A DNA stretch of 64,000 bases, from the NCBI GenBank assembly GCA_028023455.1, contig JAQFVV010000355.1, positions 624,001-688,000 of the forward strand, written 5' to 3'. This document shows, in pieces, positions 24,365 to 34,699 of this stretch (position 1 is its first letter; each line of letters starts with the position of its first letter). Source of the stretch: Epiperipatus broadwayi (Eukaryota > Onychophora > Udeonychophora > Euonychophora > Peripatidae). The notes under the pieces were generated by a model. The model was given only the letters and a program-made list of their open reading frames with translations. It ran no database searches and was not told where the DNA came from. The position numbers and the translations under genes were made by a program.

Positions 24365-25525
24365 TATTGGCTATCTTAATATAAGCTGAGCATTGGTTGT
24401 ATATATGTGTGTGGAGATGATAATCTGGACCAACTGATGAGTGCTGGTTTTGTACAAAATACATATATTGGTGATTATTTATCTTTTCAACATGTGTGTG
24501 ATCAAGTGTGTCAACAGGGTGATATAGTGTGGATAGTTGAGGGTCTTTTGAAAGTCTGAGTTCAAATCTCCAATATATTACATATTGGAGTGCAGGCATA
24601 AAAAGCCTGTACTGTAGAAAAAAAATTATATATTAAAATATAGCGCTGTAAGGTCTGCCCATTCCTCATATATATATATATGTGTAAATGGATTATGACC
24701 TGTACATGAGGGTCAGAGTGACTTATGGTCAACATGATTAGGATGAGAAGGTTGGCATCAATGAGGGCTTTGAACATTCCATCATCAGATTTTCAATGTA
24801 ATGGATGGCTTAAGAGTTGGGGGATGGAGTGGATTGATGCCTGTCCATTAAAATATGAAGATTGGTTATCTTAATATGAGCTGAGCATTGGTTGTATATA
24901 TGTGTGGAGATGATAATCTGGACCAACTGATGAATGCTGCTTTTGCACAAAATACATTATTGGTGATTATTTATCTTTTCAACATGTGTGTGATCAAATG
25001 TGTCAGCAGTGTGAAATAGTGAATAGTTGAGGGTTATGTGACAGTCCGAGCAATCATTTAAAAAATCTATCATCTTTTGATAGATGACAGAGCTGGATTG
25101 GATTAATAATATTTATTGCACATTACATACTCATAAAAAGAATTTAAACATGGAGACCAATATACATTATTTAATGATTTACAGTCAACATGGATATAAC
25201 AACAAAATTAGAAAACAAGGGCTTTGAACATGCCAACATCAGATTTTCAATTATATAGACAGCTGAAGAGTTGGAACGTGGAAAGATTGAAGTGTGTCCA
25301 TTAAAGTTTGAAGATTTATTATCTTAATATAAACTGAACACTGATTAGATATATTTGTGGGAGATGATGATTCAGACTTACTGAAGAGTGCTGGTTCAGC
25401 ACAAAATAAGTATACTGGAGACCATTTTATCTTTTTTGCATGTATGTGGTTGTGTGTATTACTTGTATAAGATGGAGTGGATGACTAAGAAAGCTTGAAA
25501 GTTTGGTTTCAAATTCCCTCTAATT
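24365..25525. repeat. foldback family A, three successive right-half copies
   Basis: Three direct copies occupy about 24365-24590, 24650-25050 and 25070-25525. All contain 'ctatcttaatataa', a 'tgagcattggttgtatata'-type segment, 'gatgataatctggaccaact', 'tggtgattatttatcttttc', a 'gtgtgtgatcaa' block, and an end like 'gaaagtctgagttcaaatct'. These match the right arm of the palindrome at 21.2-21.7 kb. Copies 2 and 3 also include the central 'catcagattttcaat' region. The matching left halves are missing, so the copies are solo arms or deleted palindromes. Confidence 0.7.
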
Positions 25526-26957
25526 ATCTAATTTTATAAAATGAAATTACATTTGCAAGCTTGCATAGTAGTATTATACATTATGAATATTTGTGAGTAT
25601 ATTTGATTACATATATACATGCTAGCATTCTATATAGATATATTTGTAAAGCAAAACTGACTTTTTCATTAAAAAAATAAAATAATAATTACAATACAAG
25701 CATTTAATTAATTTATTTCTTTATATTTAATATTTACTGAGGCTATAACCTTGAGAATATGCGTGTAAAATGCGATAGTAGGGACCTCTACAGGTGTTTA
25801 ACCACAAGCTTAATTTTAAAGTAGCATAATACATATTTTTATATTACGTTTATAGATTAAATAAAAAGGTATTTTCGTAACAGATAATCTGATCATAAAA
25901 TTAAATCAAACAAATTTGATTATTTGGTTTTATTGATGTAAGATAACTGCCTTAAATTACCTAAAACCAACCAATCAAAATTTACAAGAGTTTTTATATA
26001 CCTATGTTTTAAAACAATTTTTTGAACTTTGAACATTCCTTGCTATTTAATTCTAGTTTTTAAAGAAAGGAAGTCACTGCTTAAAATATTAAAAAGCAAA
26101 CTGCACATTTTAACAAATAAATGAACCAGTGAAACTAAAGGTAATATTTAACAGATTTGGCAATTTTTGGTAGGTAACAATTTCAGTATTTTACTTTCCT
26201 TGTTTTAGCCTTTAACTAAAAATAGCTAGATTGCAATTTACTAATCAATATTGAATAATTAATCAGATTGACCATGAACCAAATACCAAAATACCTGAAA
26301 AAAAAAAGACCAAGTCTACTGAGAAAATTTATATGTTTACTCAAGTCCGGATTCGAATCCCGTCATAAGCATGATAGAAAATATGCTGCCCTTCAACATT
26401 TAATGTGGATGACCTTAATCATTGCTTGACGCGTTCTAATACCGCTTATTTTGCATATTCCTATTTAAATTTATATTACTAACTTTAATAATAACTGAAG
26501 TTTGAAGTTTTGAAAAACATTATATATGTTGTAAATTAATATACTGTATTTTATTTGATTTTTTTAAAAAATAAAATGTACATAATTTTATTTAAAAATA
26601 TGATGTGGAACGTATTAAAATTAAGTTAAATACTTTTCTTTATATATACTCACATATTCTTTATATATACTCACATACACGCGCACACACACTAATAATT
26701 TTTGATATCTGACATATTGAGGGGTTAGGGTTTATAAAGATAATGTTATGGAGGGACAAACATTATAAATATCCTACAAACAATAATCAAATGTTGTTTC
26801 CTGAACTTAGTTTTCTATTGTTCGATTACCTCACCTGTTTTCAGATAAACATTATAACAAAGTATGTGCTTATTTACAACATTAATCTTTTCTTTATTAT
26901 GATTTTTTATTGTTTTGATATGATAAACTTGATATCGAGAACAATAAAAATTTATAC
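25526..26957. other. intron DNA with repeat family D fragment
   Basis: AT-rich. At about 25735-25825 the sequence 'ctgaggctataaccttgaga' to 'tagggacctctacaggtgtt' and 'accacaagctta' recurs at 29065-29155 (repeat family D). A B-box-like 'GGATTCGAATCCCG' lies at about 26348. A 26640-26680 stretch holds 'ctttatatatactcacata' twice. No exon is seen until 26958. Confidence 0.45.
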
Positions 26958-27060
26958 CGTGTTTTTCTGCAGTTCCTCCTTCCCAAACTTCAGAAACGAT
27001 GATACGTCCAGTTAGAGGAGAGTCGGAGCCCCCTTCTATGGACATTTCTAGTGGATTTCC
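26958..27060 (-). CDS. USH1C: harmonin-like exon D: first half of PDZ domain 3
   Basis: The exon is 103 nt, with acceptor 'tttttttag|GGAAATCC' and donor 'AACACG|gtataa'. It encodes 34 residues plus one base: 'GNPLEMSIEGGSDSPLTGRI', then 'VSEVWEGGTAEKHG'. This is the first part of a PDZ domain: the carboxylate-binding loop region 'NPLEMSIEGG' and the 'IIVSEVWEGGTAE' strand that precedes alphaA. It matches the distinctive vertebrate harmonin PDZ3 pattern 'LDLALEGGVDSP...VVVSAV.E.GAAERHGG'. The single leftover base joins the two bases at the start of exon E (1878) as a Gly codon. The preceding intron is only 86 bp, against about 25 kb for the following one. Confidence 0.88.
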
Positions 27061-27146
27061 CTAAAAAAAAAAAATTGTATTCATGTACTTAATGTTTATA
27101 TTATCTAAATTATTAATATGAATATAAAGGAATGATAAATATTTAC

Positions 27147-27200
27147 TTTTTCTATCATTAAAAGCTGCACTTCTCTGCCATCTATCTGTCTTGCAGTAAA
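27147..27200 (-). CDS. USH1C: harmonin-like exon C: linker entering PDZ3
   Basis: A 54-nt exon (18 codons, phase 0 to 0) has acceptor 'gttttttag|TTTACT' and donor 'GAAAAA|gtaaat'. It encodes 'FTARQIDGREVQLLMIEK'. It corresponds residue for residue to the vertebrate harmonin stretch 'FTPEQIMGKDVRLLRIKK', which immediately precedes the PDZ3 carboxylate-binding loop. The exon is too short to be significant alone. The intact frame, symmetrical phases, match to the expected peptide and position between two matching exons make it convincing. Confidence 0.85.
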
Positions 27201-27472
27201 CTAAAAAACATAAACCAGGTCAGTATAAATACAGTGAATATTCTTTAAAAAAATATTTTTATTTCGACAATTACCAATAATCTTTATATAACAATTTTAA
27301 TCACTACTATTATTATTAAACTACTAAAGAAAAGTTACATTTTAAGTAATAAAATTTTATCGTTAAACAAAATGAAATAGATTTGTTCTGAATAATACAA
27401 GCGAATCAATCCATAGCTATTTCATTTTTTCTTCTTAACATAAAAATAATAACCATTAAAAATAAAGGACCC

Positions 27473-27563
27473 AGTCTTGCATTGGTGGTCGAGAGGTCAG
27501 CGCGACTGCCTTGCACTTTGCGGGTTCGCGTCACGGCCGATGCTATGACACTTAAAAAAAAAA
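27473..27563 (+). mobile_element. tRNA-derived SINE, copy 1
   Basis: A tRNA-like head carries an A-box-like 'tggtcgagaggtcagcgcg' and a B box 'GGGTTCGCGTC', followed by 'cggccgatgctatgacactt' and a poly(A) tract. Flanking direct repeats 'aaataaaggacc' and 'aaataaagaacc' (one mismatch) look like a target-site duplication. The type II-like spacing of the A and B boxes suggests a Ser- or Leu-tRNA-like ancestor. Two more copies lie at 37475-37583 (inverted) and 44812-44905. Transcription would be by RNA polymerase III; mobilisation would need a LINE in trans. Confidence 0.85.
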
Positions 27564-28009
27564 AAAATAAAGAACCTATTTCCGAAGTGGAAGCAATCTG
27601 TCTATTCTTGAGTTTATTTTTTTATAACAATAATATGGCGGTTTTTTTTAATTAAAAGGCGACCCAATCTTTTGTATCTAACATATATATTGTATGTCAA
27701 ACAAATTTTGACTATTAACATAAAATTCTATTTTTTACCTGGTGATTATAAGTTGAAGTCTACAGTTTATAATATTTATAATTTATAGATAGCTGAGACA
27801 TAAACTATAAAAATCATTAACTTGGCATAATTAGAATCCATATTAGCTGTTTTATTTTCTAATCTTCATCAGAAAAACTGCTGCAAATGAGCTGTACCCT
27901 ACTAAAAACAGTTAATTATACGAGTCAATTGGTGAATCATAATATATTCTCATATATAACACATTGTTTCTTTATTTTGTATGATACTGACTTTAAAACC
28001 ATTAAAATA

Positions 28010-28735
28010 TAACATAATCACCTTTTTTATGCTTACACAAACCATTAAATTACAATAGTAATTTTTTTCCACAAAATATTGCCACCTAGTGTAAGCGCTA
28101 ATAATCAATAAGATTGAACATTACAATCCCTATGCAGTGCTTGCCTACCTGTCCAAGAAGCCCAACTAGTTTCTAGCTTACAGTTTACATCAGTAAGGAA
28201 TTTTGAATATTGGATAAGTAAGCACTGGATAGAGATTATAAGGATAATCCTCTAGCATCTATTGATTATTAAAGTTTGCGCTAAATGGCACTATTTTATG
28301 GAAAAATTTACTACTGTTTTAACAGCTTGTGTGACCATAAGAAAAAGTGATCATATGATTTTTAAGATTTAATATAAGTCCTAGCCAAATGATGATAGTA
28401 ATTATGGTTATTAAAAACAATGATACTAAAATATATAAATATTGAAATGGATTCTGATCTGCATGACTATACAGGTGAATTTTAAAAACCCTATTGTGTT
28501 TTTAGTTGGGGAAAAAAGCTTTGTAGTTAACCAAAAAAGTTAAAGCTGAGTGCTGGATAAGTTAATTAAATCCATGATCTAGGTCTATTGCTTTATAAGC
28601 TAGAAATTAGTCTGGGGATAATGGAAGGATAGGAACTGAATAGGGATTATAATGCACAACTTATTAGCGTCTAATGATTACTAGAGTTTGCACTAAGTAG
28701 CACTAGTGTATGGAAAAATGGGTTACTGTTATGTT
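28010..28735. repeat. foldback family B, inverted-repeat copies
   Basis: The segment carries 'cccaactagtttctagctta' with 'gtgcttgcctacctgtcc', then mirror words 'aagctagaaattagtctggg', 'ggatagg', 'gcacttagtgcaaa'-type ends and 'cactagtgtatggaaaaatg'. At least two halves in opposite orientation are recognisable, with a 'catgactataca' body between them. It is diverged relative to the 50-51 kb copy. Confidence 0.65.
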
Positions 28736-29064
28736 TTTTTTTTTTTTGCAGTCAATATTACTTTTATAAAACACTTCAGAACCTGGTTAAATAAAAGTTC
28801 TTATTGTGTTCTGCTCTCAGCCATATATTCCCAATAAAAGCTGTCAGTATTGTGTTTCAGTAGAGTGTCTCTGAGATATTTTTACAATGTAAAAAGTATG
28901 AAACCTTAAATTAATTTGTTGCTTTATGTTTTTGATGAACTTCAAGTTCTTGTCATATTGATCCATTAGCACTGATTAATATTTGTCAGCAAGTAATAAT
29001 TTATTCAAAGTTTTTTAAAGTTGTAATTATAAATTTTATTTAACGCACATAGATTACGTAAGTA

Positions 29065-29160
29065 ATATTTACTAAGGCAATAAACCTCAAGAATGTATGC
29101 TTGAAAATGTGAAGGTAGGGACCTCTACAGGTCTTAACCACAAGCTTACATTTTGGAAGA
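29065..29160 (+). repeat. interspersed repeat family D
   Basis: 'tactaaggcaataaacctca', 'aatgtgaaggtagggacctc', 'tacaggtcttaaccacaagc' and 'ttacatttt' match the copy at 25735-25825 in the same orientation. The copies share about 90 bp; their ends are unclear. The function and class of element are unknown. Confidence 0.6.
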
Positions 29161-30029
29161 AAAGAGGGGAACCCTTCTTTACTTCAACCTACTTTTTATA
29201 TAAATAGGTGAAGCTGAAATGGTTAGATCTGAGAACATGAAGCTATTAAATACTTCACTGATTAAGTCCACGATTCCTATTATACATTAGTACTCATGAA
29301 ATATTTCAATTTACAATGAGACAATGGAATGATCTTATAGTTAGAAATTTATTACAATAATTTAAAATTAAAATAATAATAATTATAATTCAAAGTTATT
29401 TAATATTTTTTTTAAAAACAGAATAGTTTATTATAAATAAAATCTTTTCTTTAATGCAACAAAGTCTTTTCTGCTTTTAAACAAAATACACATCATTCAT
29501 GCAATAACTGGACTTGTTGTTAACAGATTTTTTTGTCCATGTTTCTTTACATATGTAGAACACAATCATATATGCACTAATAAATTTTTAAATCAACAGT
29601 AGATTTCTTTTATGTTTATGCTAGAATATCTTAAAGTATACTACTAGATTCTTTTATCAACAGTAGATTTTTTTTATTATCTGAGATTGTATATACAGGA
29701 TCATTCTCATATATAGATTGTTCTATAAAATATCCTGCTTAACAGATAAATAACATAGATGCTACCAGACTTATTTGACCATCGTTTATAGCAAGTGATG
29801 ATTGCAAAAAATAATGAATTATAGATCAACTCAGAGATATATAATAGTATCCATTATTGAAACAAAACTATATTTAATTTTGCAAACTTTTTAGTTTAAA
29901 TAAGTGTCAGTATTGTTGGCTATATAATAAAGAATATCCAAATTATTAGAAAAAAAGGACTAACGCTAAATATTATTTCACAATTAATAAACATAATGAT
30001 TGTAATACATTTACATTTTTCTTTATACC

Positions 30030-30150
30030 ACTAAACATCACATGATCACTAGATAGGGACTTTGTGCCCAAGCCTTCTGGCATCCATTGATTACTCAGGT
30101 TGGCACAGGGTGGCACTACTGTATGGAGACTTTTGCCTCCTCGTTTTTCT
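30030..30150. repeat. foldback family B terminal fragment
   Basis: 'ccactaaacatcacatgatc', then 'ctagatagggactttgtgcc', 'aagccttctggcatccattg' and 'ggcacagggtggcactactg' match the ends of the 50-51 kb palindrome. The middle of the element is missing, which fits a deletion derivative joining the TIR directly to the inner segment. Confidence 0.65.
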
Positions 30151-31057
30151 TTATCTTATATTAATCAAAATAGCATAGGCTTACAATCTTAGTTAGGTTT
30201 AAAAATAATTTCTTAATTACTGTTTTTTTCTTAATCCACTAAAATACAAAATACATTGAAATTAACTTTTATAATACCATGCTCATTAAAACAATATCTT
30301 TGTTTCTTTAAAATAATGTTTTTGTTTTTTGTTCTATTAATAATTTAGAATGACAACATTTTTGTCAGAATCAACAATAAATTAAATATCTATCAAAGAG
30401 ATTTTATTTACTTAAAATTTATTTCAAAATTAAGAATATTATTATCTATTCAACTATTATTTATCTCAGTCTAGATCTTTTTAATATTTATATATTTTAT
30501 TTCTTCTATATAAGATAAATATATATGCATGCATAAACTATCAAATTAATCACCACTTTGTGGGTATAAGATTTTCTGTTTCAGTATATGTATAGTAAAT
30601 CTAAAATTGCCAACAGTTAACTGCCATACAAGTATAAATTATAATATATCAAGTCATATAGGATTACTTGCCATCAAAAAAATATTTCAACAAACCAGCA
30701 AAATAATTATGAATGATCCATTTTCTATCAATGCAAATTGCTGCTTGAGCTAGAACATGCTCAAATATTTACAAGTAGCATGTAATCATGTGAATTTAAG
30801 TGTATTACAATTATATATTTATGACCAGTTATCTATTGGTAATTTAAAATCCATATTTATCTATATACATAAAATATTCAAATAATTGTCTATAGTAAAA
30901 TTAATGCAATTATGTATATATATTAATGTATTGTGTGAAATATATATTAATTTGACTGGTATTAAAATTATATTTTTAGCTGATTTATAGTCAAAAACTG
31001 TAAATTTCACTATGTTATTTGTAATTGTGTACATTGTGGTCTACATGTGTGTCATAT

Positions 31058-31181
31058 GGTGCTAATTTAGTACATGATCTCCACCATTTTGCATACTTTT
31101 TTATCACTTAGATATATCAGATGACATTTTTGGTCATTTTTGAAATTCAAAATGGTGAAAATCGCATACTAAATTAGCACC
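31058..31181. mobile_element. 124-bp MITE with 15-bp perfect terminal inverted repeats
   Basis: The left end GGTGCTAATTTAGTA (31058-31072) and right end TACTAAATTAGCACC (31167-31181) are perfect reverse complements. Imperfect complementarity extends to about 40 bp per arm and includes 'caccattttg'. No coding capacity is seen. No clean target duplication is visible, so the superfamily cannot be assigned. Confidence 0.7.
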
Positions 31182-31943
31182 GCATCTTAGTATATTGTAA
31201 TTTATATATATATATATGATAAGTCAGCTATAGACAATTTAGTTTATGAATAGGTATTTAACAGTAAAAAGCTATGTTTCATTTTTATTTTTGTTGCTAT
31301 CTACAGCTTGAACCAGTATCTGTCAGATGGAACAAGATTTATTCTTGACAATCATTGTAAAAAATTAACAAACATTTATATTTTTATATATGGACTTATT
31401 TTGATAGTAGAAAAAATAAAAACATAATCTCATAGAAAATTTAAATTTAAATTTTATGACCATTAATTTACTGCCATTGCAGACTTTTCAAGTGCAAAAA
31501 AAATACCTACACATTACAAATATTTATTAAAAATAATGGGAAATTATTTTAATACATATTTGTGATGTGCTCATGTTCCTTTGCTCTTTACAAGTCTGCC
31601 TTGACAATGAAACAAGTGTTGTGAAATTTTAATTATGATTAGTTTTCTAATTCTAAATTGGATATAATTTGTTTATATAATATAGATTTTTCTCTTTGTT
31701 TGTATTTATAATTTGAATTTGCAAATGTTTGTTAGTCTGTGTAATAAATTGGTTCTTGTCTTCTTTATAATCTAATTCTAAGTCCACATTCAGTGAAGTT
31801 AACTATAATCATGATTGAACTTCATCAAAAGTACAATTAGCATTAGTTTATAAAAAAGAAAGAACCCACTTTGTTACACAGAAGGACAAACATTTTCAAA
31901 TTTGAATTGGTTTATATATATATATATAAGATGTTGAACTTAC

Positions 31944-32016
31944 TATTTTGAATGGATCAAAATCTTCTGGCTTAATTTCTTCATCTGTGGTCTTAATCTC
32001 TTCAATAATAACTGGG
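31944..32016 (-). CDS. USH1C: harmonin-like exon B: acidic linker before PDZ3
   Basis: The exon is 73 nt, with acceptor 'ttcaatttag|CCCAG' and donor 'CAAAATA|gtaagt'. Its first base completes the codon opened by exon A (AT|C, Ile). It then encodes 24 residues, 'PVIIEEIKTTDEEIKPEDFD' and 'PFKI', ending in phase 0 to join exon C. The 'FDPFKI-FTARQI' junction corresponds to vertebrate harmonin 'FDPYSM-FTPEQI', at the acidic linker between the coiled coil/PEST region and PDZ3. Only one reading frame stays open given the exon A phase, which supports the chain. Confidence 0.82.
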
Positions 32017-32149
32017 CTAAATTGAACCATAACATTTAAATTTTATTAAGCATACATAATGAAATGGTTATTTTCAATCAGATAAAAACAGATAAACTAA
32101 TACAATCATATAATAATACAATAAATGTGATTATCTCTCTTTATATATA

Positions 32150-32490
32150 TTAGAGGGGATTTGAACCCAGACTTTGAAACTCCCTTTAGTCATCTACTCC
32201 ATCTTATACAAACAACATACAAAACAACATTCATGTGAAAAAGATAAATATTTACTTATATATCTATTTCATGCTGAAACAGCACTCATCAGTTGGTCCA
32301 GATCATCATCTCCTGCATATATATATATATTATTGAAAATCTGATGATGGCATGTACAAAGCTTTAATTGCCAATTTTGTTGACAGACCCATGTTGACTG
32401 TAAATCATCCTTGACTCTTATATGGAGGACCTTAAAACTATTTAAATACACAGAAGAGAGATGGGTAGAATACAGGCTGACTATGTACTA
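32150..32490. repeat. foldback family A, left-half copy with internal deletion
   Basis: It starts 'agaggggatttgaacccaga' and continues with 'catgctgaaacagcactcat', 'ttggtccagatcatcatctcc', then jumps to 'attgaaaatctgatgatggc', 'gttgactgtaaatc' and 'agagagatgggtagaatac'. Compared with 20.6 kb, the piece between the 'catctcc' and 'attgaaaatc' landmarks has been lost, leaving a (TA)n run at the join. The start is the reverse complement of a B-box-like word (GGTTCAAATCCCC). Confidence 0.7.
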
Positions 32491-32521
32491 TTTGAATAGA
32501 AGTATATTACATATACTTTTA

Positions 32522-33058
32522 AGCCAAATATAATTAAAGGGATTTGAACTTAGTCTTTCAAGCTCACTTTAGTCATCCACTCCATCTTTTACAATCGACC
32601 CACATGAAAACAAACATATTAAAAATATAAATGATCTCCAATATATGTATTTTGTGCTCAATCAGCACTCATCAGTTGATCCAGATCATCATCTGCACAC
32701 ACATATATAATCAGTGCTTGGTTTATATTAAGATAGCAAATCTTCAAATTTTAATGGGTATGACAACAAAATTGGCAAATACAAGCTTTGAACATGCCAT
32801 TATCGGATTTTCAAAAATATGGACAGTTGAAGAGTTGGAGAATGAAAGTTGAAGTTTGTCAATTAAAGTTTTCAGATTTGCTATCTTAATAAAACCAAGC
32901 CATGATTATGTATGTGTGTGGGAGGTGGCTCAGCATCAAATATGTATATTGGAAATCATTTACTTTTTTGCATGTATGTGGCCATGTGTGTTGGGTCTAT
33001 AAGAGGGAGTGAATTACTAAAAGGAGCTTGAAAGTCTGGGTTCAAATCTCCTCTAAGT
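32522..33058. repeat. foldback family A, complete short palindrome
   Basis: The left arm starts 'aagggatttgaacttagtct' and the right arm ends 'gaaagtctgggttcaaatct'. The arms are complementary in order: 'ggtttatattaagatagcaa' pairs with 'ttgctatcttaataaaacca', and 'aaatcttcaaattttaatgg' pairs with its mirror. The centre is near 32800-32830 ('ggattttcaaaaatatggac'). At about 540 bp it may be the complete form of this family. Confidence 0.75.
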
Positions 33059-33059
33059 A

Positions 33060-34690
33060 CATCTGGTTTAAAAGTATATATAATATACTTGTATTTAAGT
33101 ATAGCATATATATACACATGATTACTGTAAGAATTTAAAAATCTATTATTATTCATTTTAGAAACTTCTTAACAAGTTTGTTGCTGAAAGGAAAAAGTAT
33201 ATCCATATATAATTATTATTAAATAAAATAATAATGTTTTTTTATTGACTGGCTTTTATGTTATTCCATTATATAGCTGATGATGATCCATTGCAAATAA
33301 CTGTTTTATATAACTTTCATAATACCATAGGAAAGTCAAATTCCACATACTTATATTAAGAAAGAGTTCAATTTATTGAAGAGAGTTTGTTTGACATAGT
33401 CTAATAAATGGGTACGAGCAGATAATGCCGATACAAATAATTCTTCTGAAATAGCTAATATTGCTTATTGGATTGATTCTCTGCCATACTTTTATTATAA
33501 GACAAGCCAATTGGAGGCTTGATTGCATATTAGATAAGTTTTGCATTCAGAAGATATGAATTTAGAAACAATTTGTTGCAATTACCTCAAAAGCACTACG
33601 TCGATTTTACACTAGTATGGGAATCAAATCTGGAACTTTTAAATTTGTGAATATTGCATTTAAGTTGATTTTCTAACAAATGAAGCTATTCTTTTTAAGG
33701 CAATAATCAGTAGAAATTTTATATACTCATCTTTAATGGTTCATTTTATTTTTTTTTTAAGAACAAGGTTAATAATTGGTTTTGAAATATGTAAATTATC
33801 ATGCTAAGAGAATTATGGCATTATTTGCCATTGTCATGTGAGCATGTTCTTTAAATTTACTGCTTTTTACTTTTTCTTTCCTGTCTAATATTATTATATT
33901 TTCCCAATTGACCATATGGACATAGTTTACCACATTAGACAGTTTTGGTTTTTCCTTTTTAATCATTATTTTATGTTTTTTCCGTTGATTTCAATGTATC
34001 TTCTGTTTAACTTACATATTTTTAAGCTGATGCAATGGGAAAATGATTAAAATGACACAAAGTAATGATTAAAAAGAGAAAACGGATGTATGTAAAGTAA
34101 CACTCAATGCATGTACTAATGAGCATAGATTAGATTGAAAAAAGTGAAGAATATTGGGTAGAAAAAAAAAGTGAACAATTTTTTTTTAAAAAAAACTGAT
34201 CATATTTATTTGTAAATAATACCATGTATTAACCAAGTATGATAATTTACAATATTTGGGAATCAGTCATTATTATATGTTTGAAAATCACCTATTTTCA
34301 TATTCTTAAGACTAAATGGATAAATAAGGAGATGCCTCATAGATAAGTATAATAAAAATTTACTGATTATAGCCTATGTTAGAATAGCCTTGTTCATTAT
34401 AACGTCACTTTAATTTTAATATTTATGAATTTAAAGGCTCCAATTCAATTCCCATATTAATGTTCTTATTAATTAATCCAGAAAAACATGAAGAAGGGAG
34501 AATAATACCATTTCAAATGCATTGTATACTAACCTTTTTAGCTATTACCAGCAGTTTAATATATATGAAAAGTTTGAATAAGGTTTCAATTTTTCTAAAG
34601 ATATTTAACAATCGTTAAGTAATGGTAATAGACAGACATATAATTACAAGTCTAATGCTATCATCATAGATTTTACACAAAACAGTCTAT
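33060..34690. other. intron DNA, no gene seen
   Basis: AT-rich DNA. Part of it (33280-33620) is less AT-rich and might be an old repeat, but no motif was recognised. Confidence 0.4.
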
Positions 34691-34699
34691 ATATTATAA

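Larger units (their letters stand above)
27201..31943. other. 4.7 kb intron with SINE, foldbacks and a MITE
   Basis: Intron of the harmonin-like gene. It contains the SINE at 27473, foldback family B copies (28.0 and 30.0 kb), a family D repeat (29.07 kb) and a 124-bp MITE (31058). The remaining sequence is AT-rich and featureless. Confidence 0.6.

Noticed and set aside
26335-26380. GGATTCGAATCCCG resembling a tRNA B box
   Set aside because: The word is nearly palindromic, and no A box, stems or SINE tail are nearby on either strand.
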